Below are positions 10,207 to 20,300 of a DNA stretch of 64,000 nucleotides, one piece after another (the first letter of the stretch is position 1; each line of letters starts with the position of its first letter). Origin of the DNA: CAVXFB01 sp963760935. GTDB taxonomy: Bacteria; Planctomycetota; Planctomycetia; Pirellulales; Thermoguttaceae. The DNA lies in contig CAVXFB010000006.1 in the NCBI GenBank assembly GCA_963760935.1, positions 1-64,000 on the forward strand. The letters are read 5' to 3'. A model generated the notes under the pieces. The model worked only from the letters and a program-made list of their open reading frames with translations. It ran no database searches and was not told the origin of the DNA. A program made the position numbers and the translations under genes.

Positions 10207-11355
10207 TTACGCCAGCACTTCTTCCGCTTGATACGCCGCACACATCTCGCGCCATTGCAGCAGGCGATCCGAGCATCCTGTTCTGTCCAAGTATTCCATG
10301 TCGAGGATGTCGGACGGGACGCTCGATACATTCCCATCGTCGCAATGTGCCAGCAGCGCGTGGGCCACGTGGACGGCCGTCGTCGGCCCAAAATCTTGGT
10401 CGGGACATTGGCTGGGAGCGCGGCAGTATCCTACGGCGTCGACAATCGGCGCGGGCAGGCCCCACAGGGCAGCCAGATATCCGCTGGCGGAGATGCCGGC
10501 ATTCGCATATCTTGGCGCCGTGGCACAACCGAGCAGTGCAAAGGCGCCGAGGTCGTGAAACAGTCCCGCGGCGTAAGCATCGCCGACGACAATGCGATCG
10601 TCGGTCACTGTCTTGGCGATCTCCCGTGCCGCGATGGCCACGGCGCAACTGTGCCTGTTGAGGCGTTCGAGTTCATGGTGGACCTCGGGCGCCTTCGCGG
10701 GCAAGAATATGGACGAAGACCGCATGAGGGCCCTAATCGTTTCCAGCCCCAAATACGTGGCCGCCTCGACCCCGGCCAGCATCCGTTGGGCGCTGCCAAA
10801 AAATCCCGAGCTGACCAACTGTGCGGTTTTGGCGCACATCGCCACGTCGCCTGCGATGATCGGAGCTACCTTGTCCACTGATGCGTCGCTGCGATCGAGT
10901 CGCAGGGCAAGTTCCGCATACATGCCGGGCTGACTCGGCAGGGTCTCGATGCCGCCAATCAATGTCCGGACGGCCACATCACCGAACCGCTCCCTCGCAT
11001 TGCAGACGTGCTCGAGCGTCGCTTTCAACGCCCAAGCATCGCACGGCTTATTGAGGAACTGGTGGGCGACGCCAACACTCTCCATCGACATGTCCCATTG
11101 ATACTGGCCCGACAGGACAATTCGCGCCGTGTCGGGATACATCCGCATGATTTGTCGGAGAAGCGTCGGGCCATCCATGCCGGGCATTCGGGCGTCGCTG
11201 ACCACGACGTCGAACGGCGCTGCTGCACAGCAATCCAATGCATCGGCGCCTTGGGCGGCGAACACCATTTCGCAGCCGCTGGCGAACTTGCGCAACATGC
11301 GCCTCAGTCCGTCCAAGATCGACGGTTCGTCATCGACAAATAGGATCCGCCTCAA
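10207..11355 (-). CDS. Response regulator with HDOD output domain
   Basis: A 382-residue protein with a TTG start (reads LRRILFVDDEPS). REC domain residues 1-120 hold the DDE acidic pair, the acceptor Asp in VVVSDARMPGMDG and the lysine in FLNKPCD. The C-terminal ~200 residues match an HDOD domain: GIETLPSQPGMYAELALRL, IAGDVAMCAKTAQLVSSGFF, and AGLFHDLGAFALL, which is an HD-like HDLG motif. HDOD proteins are signal-output or scaffold domains that usually lack phosphodiesterase activity. The first 26 bases overlap the end of the upstream REC-HD-GYP gene, which argues for translational coupling. It is followed 16 bp later by the REC-kinase gene. Confidence 0.9.
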   Translation of the reverse strand: MRRILFVDDEPSILDGLRRMLRKFASGCEMVFAAQGADALDCCAAAPFDVVVSDARMPGMDGPTLLRQIMRMYPDTARIVLSGQYQWDMSMESVGVAHQFLNKPCDAWALKATLEHVCNARERFGDVAVRTLIGGIETLPSQPGMYAELALRLDRSDASVDKVAPIIAGDVAMCAKTAQLVSSGFFGSAQRMLAGVEAATYLGLETIRALMRSSSIFLPAKAPEVHHELERLNRHSCAVAIAAREIAKTVTDDRIVVGDAYAAGLFHDLGAFALLGCATAPRYANAGISASGYLAALWGLPAPIVDAVGYCRAPSQCPDQDFGPTTAVHVAHALLAHCDDGNVSSVPSDILDMEYLDRTGCSDRLLQWREMCAAYQAEEVLA

Positions 11356-12493
11356 TGTGTGCCTCGCGAAAGGTTAGGGGCAAGTCGCTGCTGTCCGAAA
11401 GCTGCTCGCGAACGGACCGAATCGCCGGGAAGGACTTGCGAAACGCCTCATAAACCTGTGGATCAAAGTGGCTTCGCGCCATATCGCGAAGTATTTCCAG
11501 CGCCTCGCTTTCCGGGTACGGCTCCTTGTACGGGCGACGGGAAGTGAGCGCGTCAAAGATGTCGGCTACCGCTACGATTCGCGCCTCCATCAGGATATGC
11601 TCGCCGGAAAGCTGCTGGGGATAGCCCGTACCATCCCATTTTTCGTGGTGCATCAGCGCGACGTTCGTGGCCATCTGCAAAATAGGATTATCGAATCGCT
11701 TGCCATCGCCGTCGCATCGTCCCAGCCACTTCTCGAAGGCGCCTTCGACGGCCGTTTCCTCTGCGAGAATCTTGGCGCCGATCCGGCAGTGCCGGCGCAT
11801 GACGTGCCACTCGTCGCGGCTCAACGCCCCAGGCTTCAACAGGATCGCGTCGGGGATACCGATCTTGCCGATATCGTGGAGCGGAGCAGCCGCAAAAATG
11901 GTCTCGACGAACTGCCGGTCCATCCCCAAAGTCTCGGCAACGATGCGACTCATGCACCCTACGCGGATGACGTGGTTGCCCGTCTCGTCGTCGCGATATT
12001 CGGCCGCCTTGGCCAGCCGCCAGACGACTTCCATGCGAGAGCGGTACAACGCGGCCGTTCGCTCGCGGACCTGCTCTTCCAGCCGCTGGTTGTGCAAGGC
12101 CAACTCATCTTCATACGTTTTCAGACGAAGCGCGCTTCGCAGCCGAGCAAGGAGGTCCTCCGGATCGACGGGCTTACTCAAGAGATCGTCGGCGCCAAGA
12201 TCGAGCGCCCGCCGCTTAAGGTCGCGGTCGCCGAGGCCGGTCAGGATGATGACAGATAGCCGCCGGAGGCGTTGGGAGGCTTTGACGCGTTCGAGCAGAT
12301 CGAGCCCACTTATCCCGGGCATGCTGACGTCGGAGACAAGCACATCGTACGTGCCGTCCTGCAAGGTGTCCCAGGCCGCCATCGGATCGGCCACGAATTC
12401 GATGTCCCACTCGCCGCGATGCGCGTGGAGCATGCGACGGAGCGCATCCAATACGTTCGGTTCGTCGTCAACAAATAGAATGCGATTGTTCAT
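11330..12493 (-). CDS. Response regulator with HD-GYP domain (cyclic-di-GMP phosphodiesterase type)
   Basis: About 387 residues starting MNNRILFVDDEPNVLDAL. The REC domain contains the acceptor Asp in VLVSDVSMPGISG and the lysine in DLLSKPVDPEDLL. After a coiled coil (residues ~125-160) comes an HD-GYP domain: HDIGKIGIPD supplies the HD pair, RRHCRIGAKIL follows, and HHEKWDGTGYPQQLSG supplies the GYP motif. Such proteins normally hydrolyse cyclic-di-GMP, as RpfG does, so the locus may adjust second-messenger levels. The first 26 bases overlap the end of the hybrid-kinase gene, and its own end overlaps the HDOD gene by 26 bases. Confidence 0.93.
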   Translation of the reverse strand: MNNRILFVDDEPNVLDALRRMLHAHRGEWDIEFVADPMAAWDTLQDGTYDVLVSDVSMPGISGLDLLERVKASQRLRRLSVIILTGLGDRDLKRRALDLGADDLLSKPVDPEDLLARLRSALRLKTYEDELALHNQRLEEQVRERTAALYRSRMEVVWRLAKAAEYRDDETGNHVIRVGCMSRIVAETLGMDRQFVETIFAAAPLHDIGKIGIPDAILLKPGALSRDEWHVMRRHCRIGAKILAEETAVEGAFEKWLGRCDGDGKRFDNPILQMATNVALMHHEKWDGTGYPQQLSGEHILMEARIVAVADIFDALTSRRPYKEPYPESEALEILRDMARSHFDPQVYEAFRKSFPAIRSVREQLSDSSDLPLTFREAHIEADPICR

Positions 12494-15400
12494 GACACTC
12501 TGGCCCGATTTGAGGACAAATACCAAGGAAGTCGTTCGATCGGATCCCATCGCTCATAGCGTTTCCGCCAACACGTTCCGCGTCATCACCGGACGGCAAA
12601 AAGCGTTGCAGCACCTCGCGGAGTTGCCCAAAGTCGATCGGTTTGGAGAGATAATCGTCGCAGCCGGCGCCGAGACACTTTTCGCGATCACCCATCATGG
12701 CGTCGGCCGTCACGGCAACGATTGCTCGCTGCCAGCCGTTCGCTCGCAGCCATTTTGTGGCCTCGTGCCCATTCATGCCCGGCATTTGCATATCCATCAA
12801 GATCACGTCATAGGGGCGGCCTTCTTGCTTTGACTGCTCGGCAGCCTCGCACGCCAAATGGCCGTTGGCGACGATGTCCACCTCCAGGTGCAACTGCCGC
12901 AGGGCAGTGCCCATGGCCAGTTGGACGTCGGAAATATCTTCGGCCAACAAGATGCGGCCTCGCATCCGTGTTGCCGACAGATCATCGCCGGTGTTGTCCA
13001 GGTCGACAGCTGCCTCCGGCGCGGCTTGAATCAGGGAGTCCTGCACGGGGCCGCCATCGACGGTCAACGTGAAGGTGCTTCCTTCCCCGACCTCGCTCGC
13101 GACGTCAATGTCGCCACCCAGCGCCTTGGCCAAGCGCTTCGAGATGGCCAGCCCCAGACCGGTGCCGCCAAAACGACGCGTGGTCGATCCGTCGACCTGC
13201 ATGAAGGGCTGGAACAGCTCGCCGAGCTTTTCGGCCGCTATGCCGATTCCCGTGTCGCGAACCGCAAATTGCATGCAAAGATTCCTGTCGCCTTCGCCGA
13301 GGCAACGGACGCCGATATGAATCGCTCCGCGCTGTGTAAACTTCACAGCGTTGCCCAGCAAATTGACAAGAATCTGGTGGAGGCGTATGGCGTCGGTCTC
13401 GATTTTCTCCGGGAGTGGATAGCTGTAGCCAACTTCGAGGATCAGTCCCTTTTCCTCGGCCTGGATCCTCACGGCCGACAGGGCATCGTCAATAATCTGC
13501 CGCAGGGGGCAGAGGGACTTGTCGAGCACCAGTTTGTCCGCCTCAATCCGCGACAAATCGAGTATGCCGTTGATCAGTTCCAAGAGCGATTTCCCGTTGC
13601 GGTGAATCGCCTCGAGGAAAGTGCAGCGCTCGTCTTCCGGCAGACCGGCGGACATCAACAGGTCGCTGAAACCAAGTATAGCCGTCATAGGCGTGCGGAT
13701 TTCGTGGCTCATGTTGGCCAGAAATTCGCTCTTCAGCCTGTTGGCCGCGACTGCTTGTCGGCGTGTCTCGCGCAGGCGCGTCCTCGGCCTGGATGTCGAC
13801 AATGACCTTTGAGGTGGTTTCGGCCAGACTATTCAAGAACGCGTGATCTTCCTCAGATATGGGGTGCTTCGCAAACGCGCCCAACACTCCAAGAGCTTCC
13901 CCGTTCGTTCCATGAAGCCGGTATCCGACGAAGGACGTCACGCCGAGGTTTTTCGCCCACGAGCAGTCGGCCACTTGCGGATCAGTGGTTACGCTGTTAG
14001 TCATGAACTCGCGCTGCTCGCCGCTGGCAATGCGGCCGATCTTGTAGCAGCCCAGTGGTATGCGACGTTGGTCGTCGTCAATATGAGTGCTTCGGCCGGC
14101 AGTGGCAATCAGGTGGAGACATTCTCCGCGTTGGTGGCACGTATTGTCCGGGTCGGCGCCCGCGGCATGGAGGCATGCGTGGTTGCAGAGATCGCCCGGC
14201 TTGAGGATCCAGATGCGGCAGACGTCGAGGTCAACAAGCTTCACGGCTGTTTCGGTAATCTTCTGCGATTTTTCAGCCAGCGGCGCTGAGAGCAGCAATT
14301 CCTCCTGAAGTTGATTGACGGCCGCCAGCCGATCCAGCAATTGCGACCGGCGCTGCTCGGCCAGCTTGCGCTCGCTGATATCACGGACGACGAGAATCAT
14401 GGCCCGGGGCTTGCCGTCATGATCGGTCTCGAGCGAAGTGTTAATCTCGGCGGGAAAGCGACTGCCATCCCGCCGGACGCCCACATACTCGATGTCTCGC
14501 AAGATGCTGACTTCGGTTAACCGGCGAATATTGTCCCAAGCTCGTGCGTGTTCTTCCGGCGCGAGCAGATCAAAAGCATTGCTGACGTGAGCCAGCAACT
14601 GCTCCACGTTGTCGAAGCCAATCAGGTGGGCGGCCTGCGGGTTGGCCATCAGGATCCGACCATCCAGATCAAGCAGCGTGATGGCATCGGGCGATGTTTC
14701 AGTGACTTGGCGGAAGCGGCGCTCGCTTGCACGCCGTGCTTTCTCCATGGCACGCCGCTCAGTAATGTCCTCGCCGGAGCTCAGCGTGCCGACGGGGTTC
14801 CCTTTTTCATCGAAGATCGTCGTATTGTGCCAGGCGACCAGCCGCTCTTGTCCCGATCGCGTTACAACCAGGTTCTCAAGGTGCTCATAAGGCTGAATGT
14901 TGCCGGCTGCCAATTGTTGCATTGCTAGCAGAATGCGGGGGCGTTCACGTTCGGGCAGGCACGTATCCACCCAGTTCTTGCCTATCAGTTCCTCTTGCTG
15001 ATACCCCAAGAGCTCGCAGCCCTTGCGATTGAGCATCGTGACACTGCCATTAAGGTCCAAGGCCAAGAGCACAACGCCGGCGATGTCGAGGTAGTTTTGA
15101 GCCCTGGCTTTCTCATGCCGCAACGTTTCGTCGGCCAGCTTGCGCAGTTATGTCTTCGCAAAAACCGATGAAGCAATCCGGCGACAATTGGACGGCCTGG
15201 ATGGCGATTTCCAGGGTTCCACCGTGCTTCTGGCGAAACCGGAGATCGGCGGCCGACTGTCCTGTTTCCTTCACGTCACGAAAACTCTGCATGCCCCGTT
15301 CTGTACTATCGGGCGTCAGAATGTCCGGGATCGACATGCGGAGAAGCTCGTCAACGCCATATTGCGACATCCGACAGGCGGCCGGATTCACGTCGACGAA

Positions 15401-16797
15401 CCGACCCTGAGGATCGGCAATGAAAATACCTAGCGGTGAGTCGTTTACATAGCTGCGATACTTCTCCTCGCTAATCCGCAAGGCGGTTTCCGCTTGCTTC
15501 CGTTGGGTGGTCTCCATACCATAGATATTGACGCATCTGTGATTTATGCTGGGCGCGAAAGTGAGCGTGTAGCTGCGATCTCCAAACTGCCATTCCACGT
15601 CTTGACTGCTCCCCGAGACCATCGCCGCAGATGCATGCTCCAGCCATGGCCCCGGCACAGGGGCCGGCTCGGTCTTCCGCCATTCGTCCAGTAGGCGCAA
15701 GCCGGCCGGGTTGCCGTAGAGGAGTGTGCCGTCTGGCCCGATGCTGACAACCAAGTTTGGACTTTCCTCCGGAAATGTCGCCAGCCAGGCAATGTGACGT
15801 TCTTGCGCCTTGCGCTCTCGAATGTCTTCCACCACCTCGACGAACCCTGTGACTTGACCGCCTTCATCGATAACCGGCGAGGCTTTAAGGCGCACCGCGA
15901 AGGGGGTGCCATTGCGATGCCCGGTTCTTTCAACCTCGGTGCGACACCTCTCGGCCATCGCCTCAACGCCAGGACAACCTTGACACAGCTCCGAGCATCC
16001 TTCAAACCTCTGATAGCACTTCGTGCCAACGAGTTCTGTCCGGCTTGCGCCCACGATCTCGGCTTGTCGCCGATTGGCAATCACGACGTTGAAGTCGTTG
16101 TCGATCAACGTGATACCCAGGTCGACGCTGTCGAGCACCGCTCGGTATCGTGCTTCGCTTTCCCGAAGCATCTGTTCGGCACGTTCGCGCCTGCTTTTTC
16201 GGCCGGCCTTTGCAGCGTGCTTTCGATGCCTTCCCAATTGCCGTTACGCCGAATGACGGCATAATCGTGCAGTCGGACGATCTCAAGCAATTCCGATGCG
16301 TTGCATTGATCCAAGGGATAGGTGCACACCGCAAGCAACTTCTGGCCGCCGATGGTCGCTTGCACCCGCTCCTCGTAAGACTTCAGGTCGTTCCACCGGC
16401 CGTCCTTAAGGCATGCCGCGTTGCCGCTGGCACGCAGTCCGTCGAACCCCTTGTCGCGTGCTTCGGAGAGTTTCGTCGCCCACTCGTTTAAGACGGTCTC
16501 CACATCCAGCTCGCCGGATTGCAGATACCATTGCTCATGCGATATGAACTCCATTCGCCCAGCGGCTAGATGTTCGTCGAGATTGGGAACGGCCGCCTTC
16601 AAGGCCGCCTTTGCCTCATCGGGAGAGATTGGATCGGACGTGATCCAGACGCCGGCATCGTTCGCCTTCAGCCCTTCGGCGAAGAACGGCACCAGGACCT
16701 CGAGCAAGTCGGTCTTCGTCTCGTAGAGTTGGCAGATGTGCGTTCCCCATGGAACGCTCTCCGCAAACGCGATACCCGTCCTATTGAGTTGCTCCAT
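12468..16797 (-). CDS. Giant MEDS-PAS-GAF hybrid sensor histidine kinase (three frameshifts)
   Basis: Read across three frames, this is one ~1,440-residue soluble sensor kinase. From the start MEQLNRTGIAF: a MEDS (DcmR-type) sensory domain to ~residue 190 (WGTHICQLYET, GVWITSDP); three PAS units, the first with a Cys-rich loop (CYQRFEGCSELCQGCPG); two more PAS units; and a GAF domain with Cys clusters (GDLCNHACLHA, CHQRGECLHLIATAG). Then come HisKA (ANMSHEIRTPMTAILGFSDL), HATPase (HQILVNLLGNAVKFT, GGTGLGLAISKRL) and a C-terminal receiver (VILMDMQMPGMNGHEA). Frame breaks lie near 16185-16215 (after NWEGIESTLQR), 15135-15155 (FCEDIT to KLADETLRHEKA) and 13770-13800 (VIVDIQAED to RLRETRRQAVAAN). 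The overlapping ends and domain continuity make one gene far likelier than four. Heme, metal or redox sensing by the Cys-rich parts is inference. Confidence 0.85.
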
Positions 16798-17192
16798 GTG
16801 ACACAGCGCTCCACAACACATCGTCGGTGGTAAATCGGAACCGTGCCCGGTCGGCCCCTTCCTTCAAAGATAGGTTGTGCCGCGAAGGGGCGGCACAATA
16901 TGCCATGTCTTAATTGCGCCGACGTTGGGAGGACGCTGGCCGGCCGCCGAGCAGGGCGTTTTGGCAACACAAGGTGGTTTGCCGACAACTGCCGTCGATG
17001 AAATGCCGCCGTAGTTGGCGCGTTCGATGTACCATCGGCAACGACTGTAGCGGACGTGCCGATCAATACGGATGCAGCCCCTTTAGCTTCGGCGAGCCCG
17101 ATAGACGAGGGAAACTGTAATGGAGCGTAACCGAACGAAAAAGGACCTGCGCCTTGCGTGCCGGCTGCGATTGCGAGGCCTGCATTCAACCG

Positions 17193-18485
17193 TCAGGAAA
17201 GCGCGGTTGCTCGATATCCGGAAGAGGTGACGGCATCGATAAGGCACTGCGGGTCGAGTTGATCGCCGGTGACGACAGCTCGGCCGGCGGCCACGTCAAC
17301 ATGCACACTTTCCACACCCTGGCACTGACGCAAGGCTTTGGTCACTGCTGCCGCACAATGGCCGCACGACATGCCTTCGATCGAGAATTTGAGCCGCTCG
17401 TCGGGCGCCGCCGCCGAAGCGTCACTGGCAACCTCCCGCGCTTCGTCGGTTTCGGGCCTCGCTTTCATTGCGTAGGAGAGTGCCAATACGCTAAGCAGCA
17501 AAATGGCCCAAACGGATGCCGACCACCCTCCGGCCAGCGCATCGTGCGAATGTCCCGCCATCGCGGATATTGTCATCGTGGCGCTGGGCATAAGCTGATC
17601 GAGCAGCAGCCCGCCGGCAATCGCACTAACGGCGATGGTTCCTAGATATAGCAGGGCCGTTCTGCGGCCGAGCACTTTCCAAATCGTGGTGATGGTAGCC
17701 GCATTGGTCGCCGGACCGGCGATTAGGAAGGCCAACGCCGCACCGGGCAAGGCGCCGGCATGTATCAACCCAGCCGCGATTGGCACCGAGGCCGACGCGC
17801 AGACGTACAGCGGGATGCCTAGCCCCATTAGCAAGACGATCGACAGGACGCCGCCGCCAAGATACGCATGCCATTGGTTGGCCGGAACCAGCGCGCCGAT
17901 GAAGCCGGCGATGACGACGCCCGCCAACAGCGCAAGACCAATATCGCGCGGCAATACAACGAAACCATATTCCAAGGCGCGTCGGACGACGTTCCTCGTT
18001 CCCCTGCCCGCACAGCAACTCTCCTCGCAAGGCTGCCGCGGGAGTTGTTCGGCCGCGCCGTTCCGATTCCCCTCGGCCAGCAGCAGTACGAGAAGTCCGC
18101 CGAGCAACCCCGTGGCCAAAGCCACCAGCGGCCGGTAGACGGCGAACAAGGTTCCCAGGAGCGCATAGGTCACCGCGATGCTGTCGACGCCGGTCTGCGG
18201 AGTCGACAGCAAGAACGACGTGGTCGCGGCTCGGCTGGCGCCGTGTCGGCGGATCGAGGCCGACACCGGGATCACTCCGCACGAACACAGCGGCAAGGGA
18301 ACGCCCCAGAGCGCCGCCTTCAGCACGGGCAGGAAGCCGCGCCCACCCAAGTGCCGCTCAACGAACTCTGGCGAAATGCATACCGACAGCACGCCGGCCA
18401 CCAGAAACCCAAACAAGAGATACGGCGCCATCTGGCCAAGCACCGACCAACTCTCGTACAGGATGTTCAGTGGGATGTCGCTCAT
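17193..18485 (-). CDS. SO_0444/DUF318-type permease with C-terminal heavy-metal-binding domain
   Basis: About 430 residues starting MSDIPLNILYESW. Eight to ten transmembrane segments include the hallmark VPLPLCSCGVIPVSASIRRHGAS and STPQTGVDSIAVTYALLG of the YraQ/DUF318 permease family, whose SO_0444 branch is annotated as Cu/Zn efflux. A second half repeat is seen at GIPLYVCASASVPIAAGLI and LIAGPATNAATITT. A Cys/Glu-rich loop (ESCCAGRG) sits mid-protein. The last ~65 residues are a separate HMA domain with GMSCGHCAAAV, the metal-binding CxxC site of copper chaperones and P-type ATPases. It lies 174 bp downstream... on the same strand after the peroxiredoxin/ferritin/Fur block runs toward it, suggesting a shared metal-stress role. 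The transported ion is not decided by the sequence. Confidence 0.88.
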   Translation of the reverse strand: MSDIPLNILYESWSVLGQMAPYLLFGFLVAGVLSVCISPEFVERHLGGRGFLPVLKAALWGVPLPLCSCGVIPVSASIRRHGASRAATTSFLLSTPQTGVDSIAVTYALLGTLFAVYRPLVALATGLLGGLLVLLLAEGNRNGAAEQLPRQPCEESCCAGRGTRNVVRRALEYGFVVLPRDIGLALLAGVVIAGFIGALVPANQWHAYLGGGVLSIVLLMGLGIPLYVCASASVPIAAGLIHAGALPGAALAFLIAGPATNAATITTIWKVLGRRTALLYLGTIAVSAIAGGLLLDQLMPSATMTISAMAGHSHDALAGGWSASVWAILLLSVLALSYAMKARPETDEAREVASDASAAAPDERLKFSIEGMSCGHCAAAVTKALRQCQGVESVHVDVAAGRAVVTGDQLDPQCLIDAVTSSGYRATALS

Positions 18486-18659
18486 TTGTGCATGGCAACG
18501 CCGCGAGGTACGCAAGGCGGTCCGGGGACTCACGCCCTTCGCTATGCTTCAAAGCGAACCGCCGCCCGCCGTCCATCAAAGTTTAGCGCGCGGTCGCCGC
18601 CAGAGGAATTCTAACGGCGACCGCGCGCCAGTCGAGGCAAATCCGATCGAATCGCTGCG

Positions 18660-19259
18660 TCAGGCGGCCGGTGCTGCCCGCTTGCCCAAATAGGCGGCAA
18701 CCCCTTCGGCGGTGGGCTTCATCGCCTCATCGCCTTCGTGCCAATTCGCAGGGCACACGTCGCCATTCTTCTCATGGAATTGCAAAGCATCGAGCACGCG
18801 TATCGCTTCGTCAACGCTCCGGCCGATCGGCAGATCGTTGACCAAAGCGTGCCGCACGACTCCTTCCTTATCCATTAAGAAAAGCCCGCGCAAGGCAACG
18901 CCGCTGTCGAGAAGTACGCCGAAGTTTCGCGAAATGCTCTTATCGAGGTCCGAGACCAGCGGGTACTTGATCGGGCCAATTCCACCCTCTTTGCGAGGCG
19001 TGTTCTTCCAGGCCAGATGCGTGTAGTGCGAGTCGACCGAGACCCCGAGAATCTGGGCGCCCTTCTTCTCGAACTTTGCCAAAGCCGCATCGAAGGCGAC
19101 AATCTCCGATGGGCAAACAAACGTGAAGTCGAGCGGATAGAAGAACAGGATAACGTATTTGCCGCGATAGGACGAAAGTCTCAGGTCGGCAAACGAATTA
19201 TCCGGCATCACCGCCTTGGCGGTGAAATCAGGGGCCTCTTTGGTAACCAATGTAGACAC
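18660..19259 (-). CDS. 2-Cys peroxiredoxin (AhpC/Prx type)
   Basis: A 199-residue protein starting with GTG; an AAGGAG box 8 bases upstream supports this start. The peroxidatic cysteine is in FYPLDFTFVCPSE (around residue 50) and the resolving cysteine in NGDVCPANW (around 170). These mark a typical 2-Cys peroxiredoxin that reduces hydrogen peroxide and organic peroxides, recycled by thioredoxin or AhpF. The conserved LGVSVDSHYTHLAW and GVALRGLFLMD segments are also present. It follows ferritin by 39 bp on the same strand and is likely co-transcribed with it and the Fur-family gene, forming an iron storage plus peroxide defence unit. Confidence 0.96.
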   Translation of the reverse strand: MSTLVTKEAPDFTAKAVMPDNSFADLRLSSYRGKYVILFFYPLDFTFVCPSEIVAFDAALAKFEKKGAQILGVSVDSHYTHLAWKNTPRKEGGIGPIKYPLVSDLDKSISRNFGVLLDSGVALRGLFLMDKEGVVRHALVNDLPIGRSVDEAIRVLDALQFHEKNGDVCPANWHEGDEAMKPTAEGVAAYLGKRAAPAA

Positions 19260-19298
19260 AGAGATATCTCCTTTTTGAAATGGGTTGTTTCGCCGCAG

Positions 19299-19793
19299 CT
19301 ATTTTGCCGCCCGTTGGCCAAGCTGCTGGTCGACCATGTAGCGGCCAAGGCCGCTGTCACCGGCCAATTTCAATTGCGAGACGATTAGCTGCGCGGTGGC
19401 CTCCTCTTCGACTTGCTCTCGAGCAAACCACTCGAGGAAATCATGTCCGGCCCCATCCCTTTCGACCGCAACGAGGTTAAACAAATCGTTGATCATGCCC
19501 GTGATCTTCTGTTCATGCTGGTACGTCGCCTCGAAAACTTCCAACGGCGATTTCCATTCGCCCGGCGGGGCGTCGATGGCCGCCAGCGTCACGCGCCCGC
19601 TGCGATCGTTGATGAAATCAAAGAATCGCATCGCGTGCTGTTGCTCTTCGCCCGACTGGATCCGCATCCAATTTGCCATCCCTTTCAGATCGAGGGATTC
19701 AAAATACGCCGCCATCGAGAGATACAGATACGACGAATACAACTCAGCGTTGATCTGTTTGTTAAAGGCGCCTTCAATTTTTGGACTTAACAT
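19299..19793 (-). CDS. ftnA: Bacterial non-heme ferritin
   Basis: A 164-residue four-helix-bundle ferritin that oxidises and stores iron. Ferroxidase-centre residues are recognisable: Glu in NKQINAELYSSYLYLSM (near 17), GEEQQHAMRFFDF (Glu and His near 50), and Glu in WFAREQVEEEATA (near 127), with Gln in the B-C region. The start is preceded by AGGAG (in CGATAGGAGCAAG). Length and motifs match E. coli FtnA-like proteins rather than Dps or heme bacterioferritin, since no heme-binding Met is evident. It lies 55 bp downstream of the Fur-family gene and 39 bp upstream of the peroxiredoxin. Confidence 0.95.
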   Translation of the reverse strand: MLSPKIEGAFNKQINAELYSSYLYLSMAAYFESLDLKGMANWMRIQSGEEQQHAMRFFDFINDRSGRVTLAAIDAPPGEWKSPLEVFEATYQHEQKITGMINDLFNLVAVERDGAGHDFLEWFAREQVEEEATAQLIVSQLKLAGDSGLGRYMVDQQLGQRAAK

Positions 19794-19848
19794 GTTTCTT
19801 GCTCCTATCGAGGTTTGTGAGAGACTCGCATACGTTCCCGGTTGGGTT

Positions 19849-20289
19849 TCAAGTCGGCGGAATGGGTATCATGCTCCTCGCCGGCCAAATCGTCCTCGCG
19901 CGGCGACAGTCGGGGCAGATACCGAATAGCTCCATGCGGTAGCCGAGGATTTGAAAACCGCCCCAATCTTTCGCGTCCTCGGGCAAAACGTCAAGCGGCC
20001 GCGCTGCCAAGTCGCCAATTCGACCGCAACGAACGCAACGCACGTGGTTGTGCTCGGCCATGTTGCCGTCAAAACGCGCCTCCGAGCCGCCAATATCAAG
20101 CTTGCGGATCAGTCCCGTGCGGGCCAATAGTTCAAGGTTGCGGTAGACCGTTCCAAGGCTGATCTTGGGCAGGCGACGGCGTACCCGCTCGTAGAGTGCC
20201 GCGGCGGTTGGATGCGACGTGACCTGGCGCAGTTCGTCCAGGATCACTTGACGTTGCCGGGTATTGCGTCGAACGGATTGTCTTTGCAT
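19849..20289 (-). CDS. Fur-family transcriptional regulator (PerR/Fur-like)
   Basis: A 146-residue protein with the N-terminal winged helix (NTRQRQVILDEL, HPTAAALYERV, ISLGTVYRNLELL) and the C-terminal metal domain. Structural zinc ligands are CVRCGR (near 94-97) and CPDCRR (near 133-136), both CxxC pairs. The regulatory-site segment reads RFDGNMAEHNHVRC. The presence of a peroxiredoxin and a ferritin directly downstream suggests a PerR-type peroxide or iron sensor, but Fur versus PerR cannot be decided from residues alone. A palindrome at 20301-20316, just upstream of the start, is a likely self-binding operator. Confidence 0.92.
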   Translation of the reverse strand: MQRQSVRRNTRQRQVILDELRQVTSHPTAAALYERVRRRLPKISLGTVYRNLELLARTGLIRKLDIGGSEARFDGNMAEHNHVRCVRCGRIGDLAARPLDVLPEDAKDWGGFQILGYRMELFGICPDCRRARTIWPARSMIPIPPT

Positions 20290-20300
20290 GGTGCCCTATC

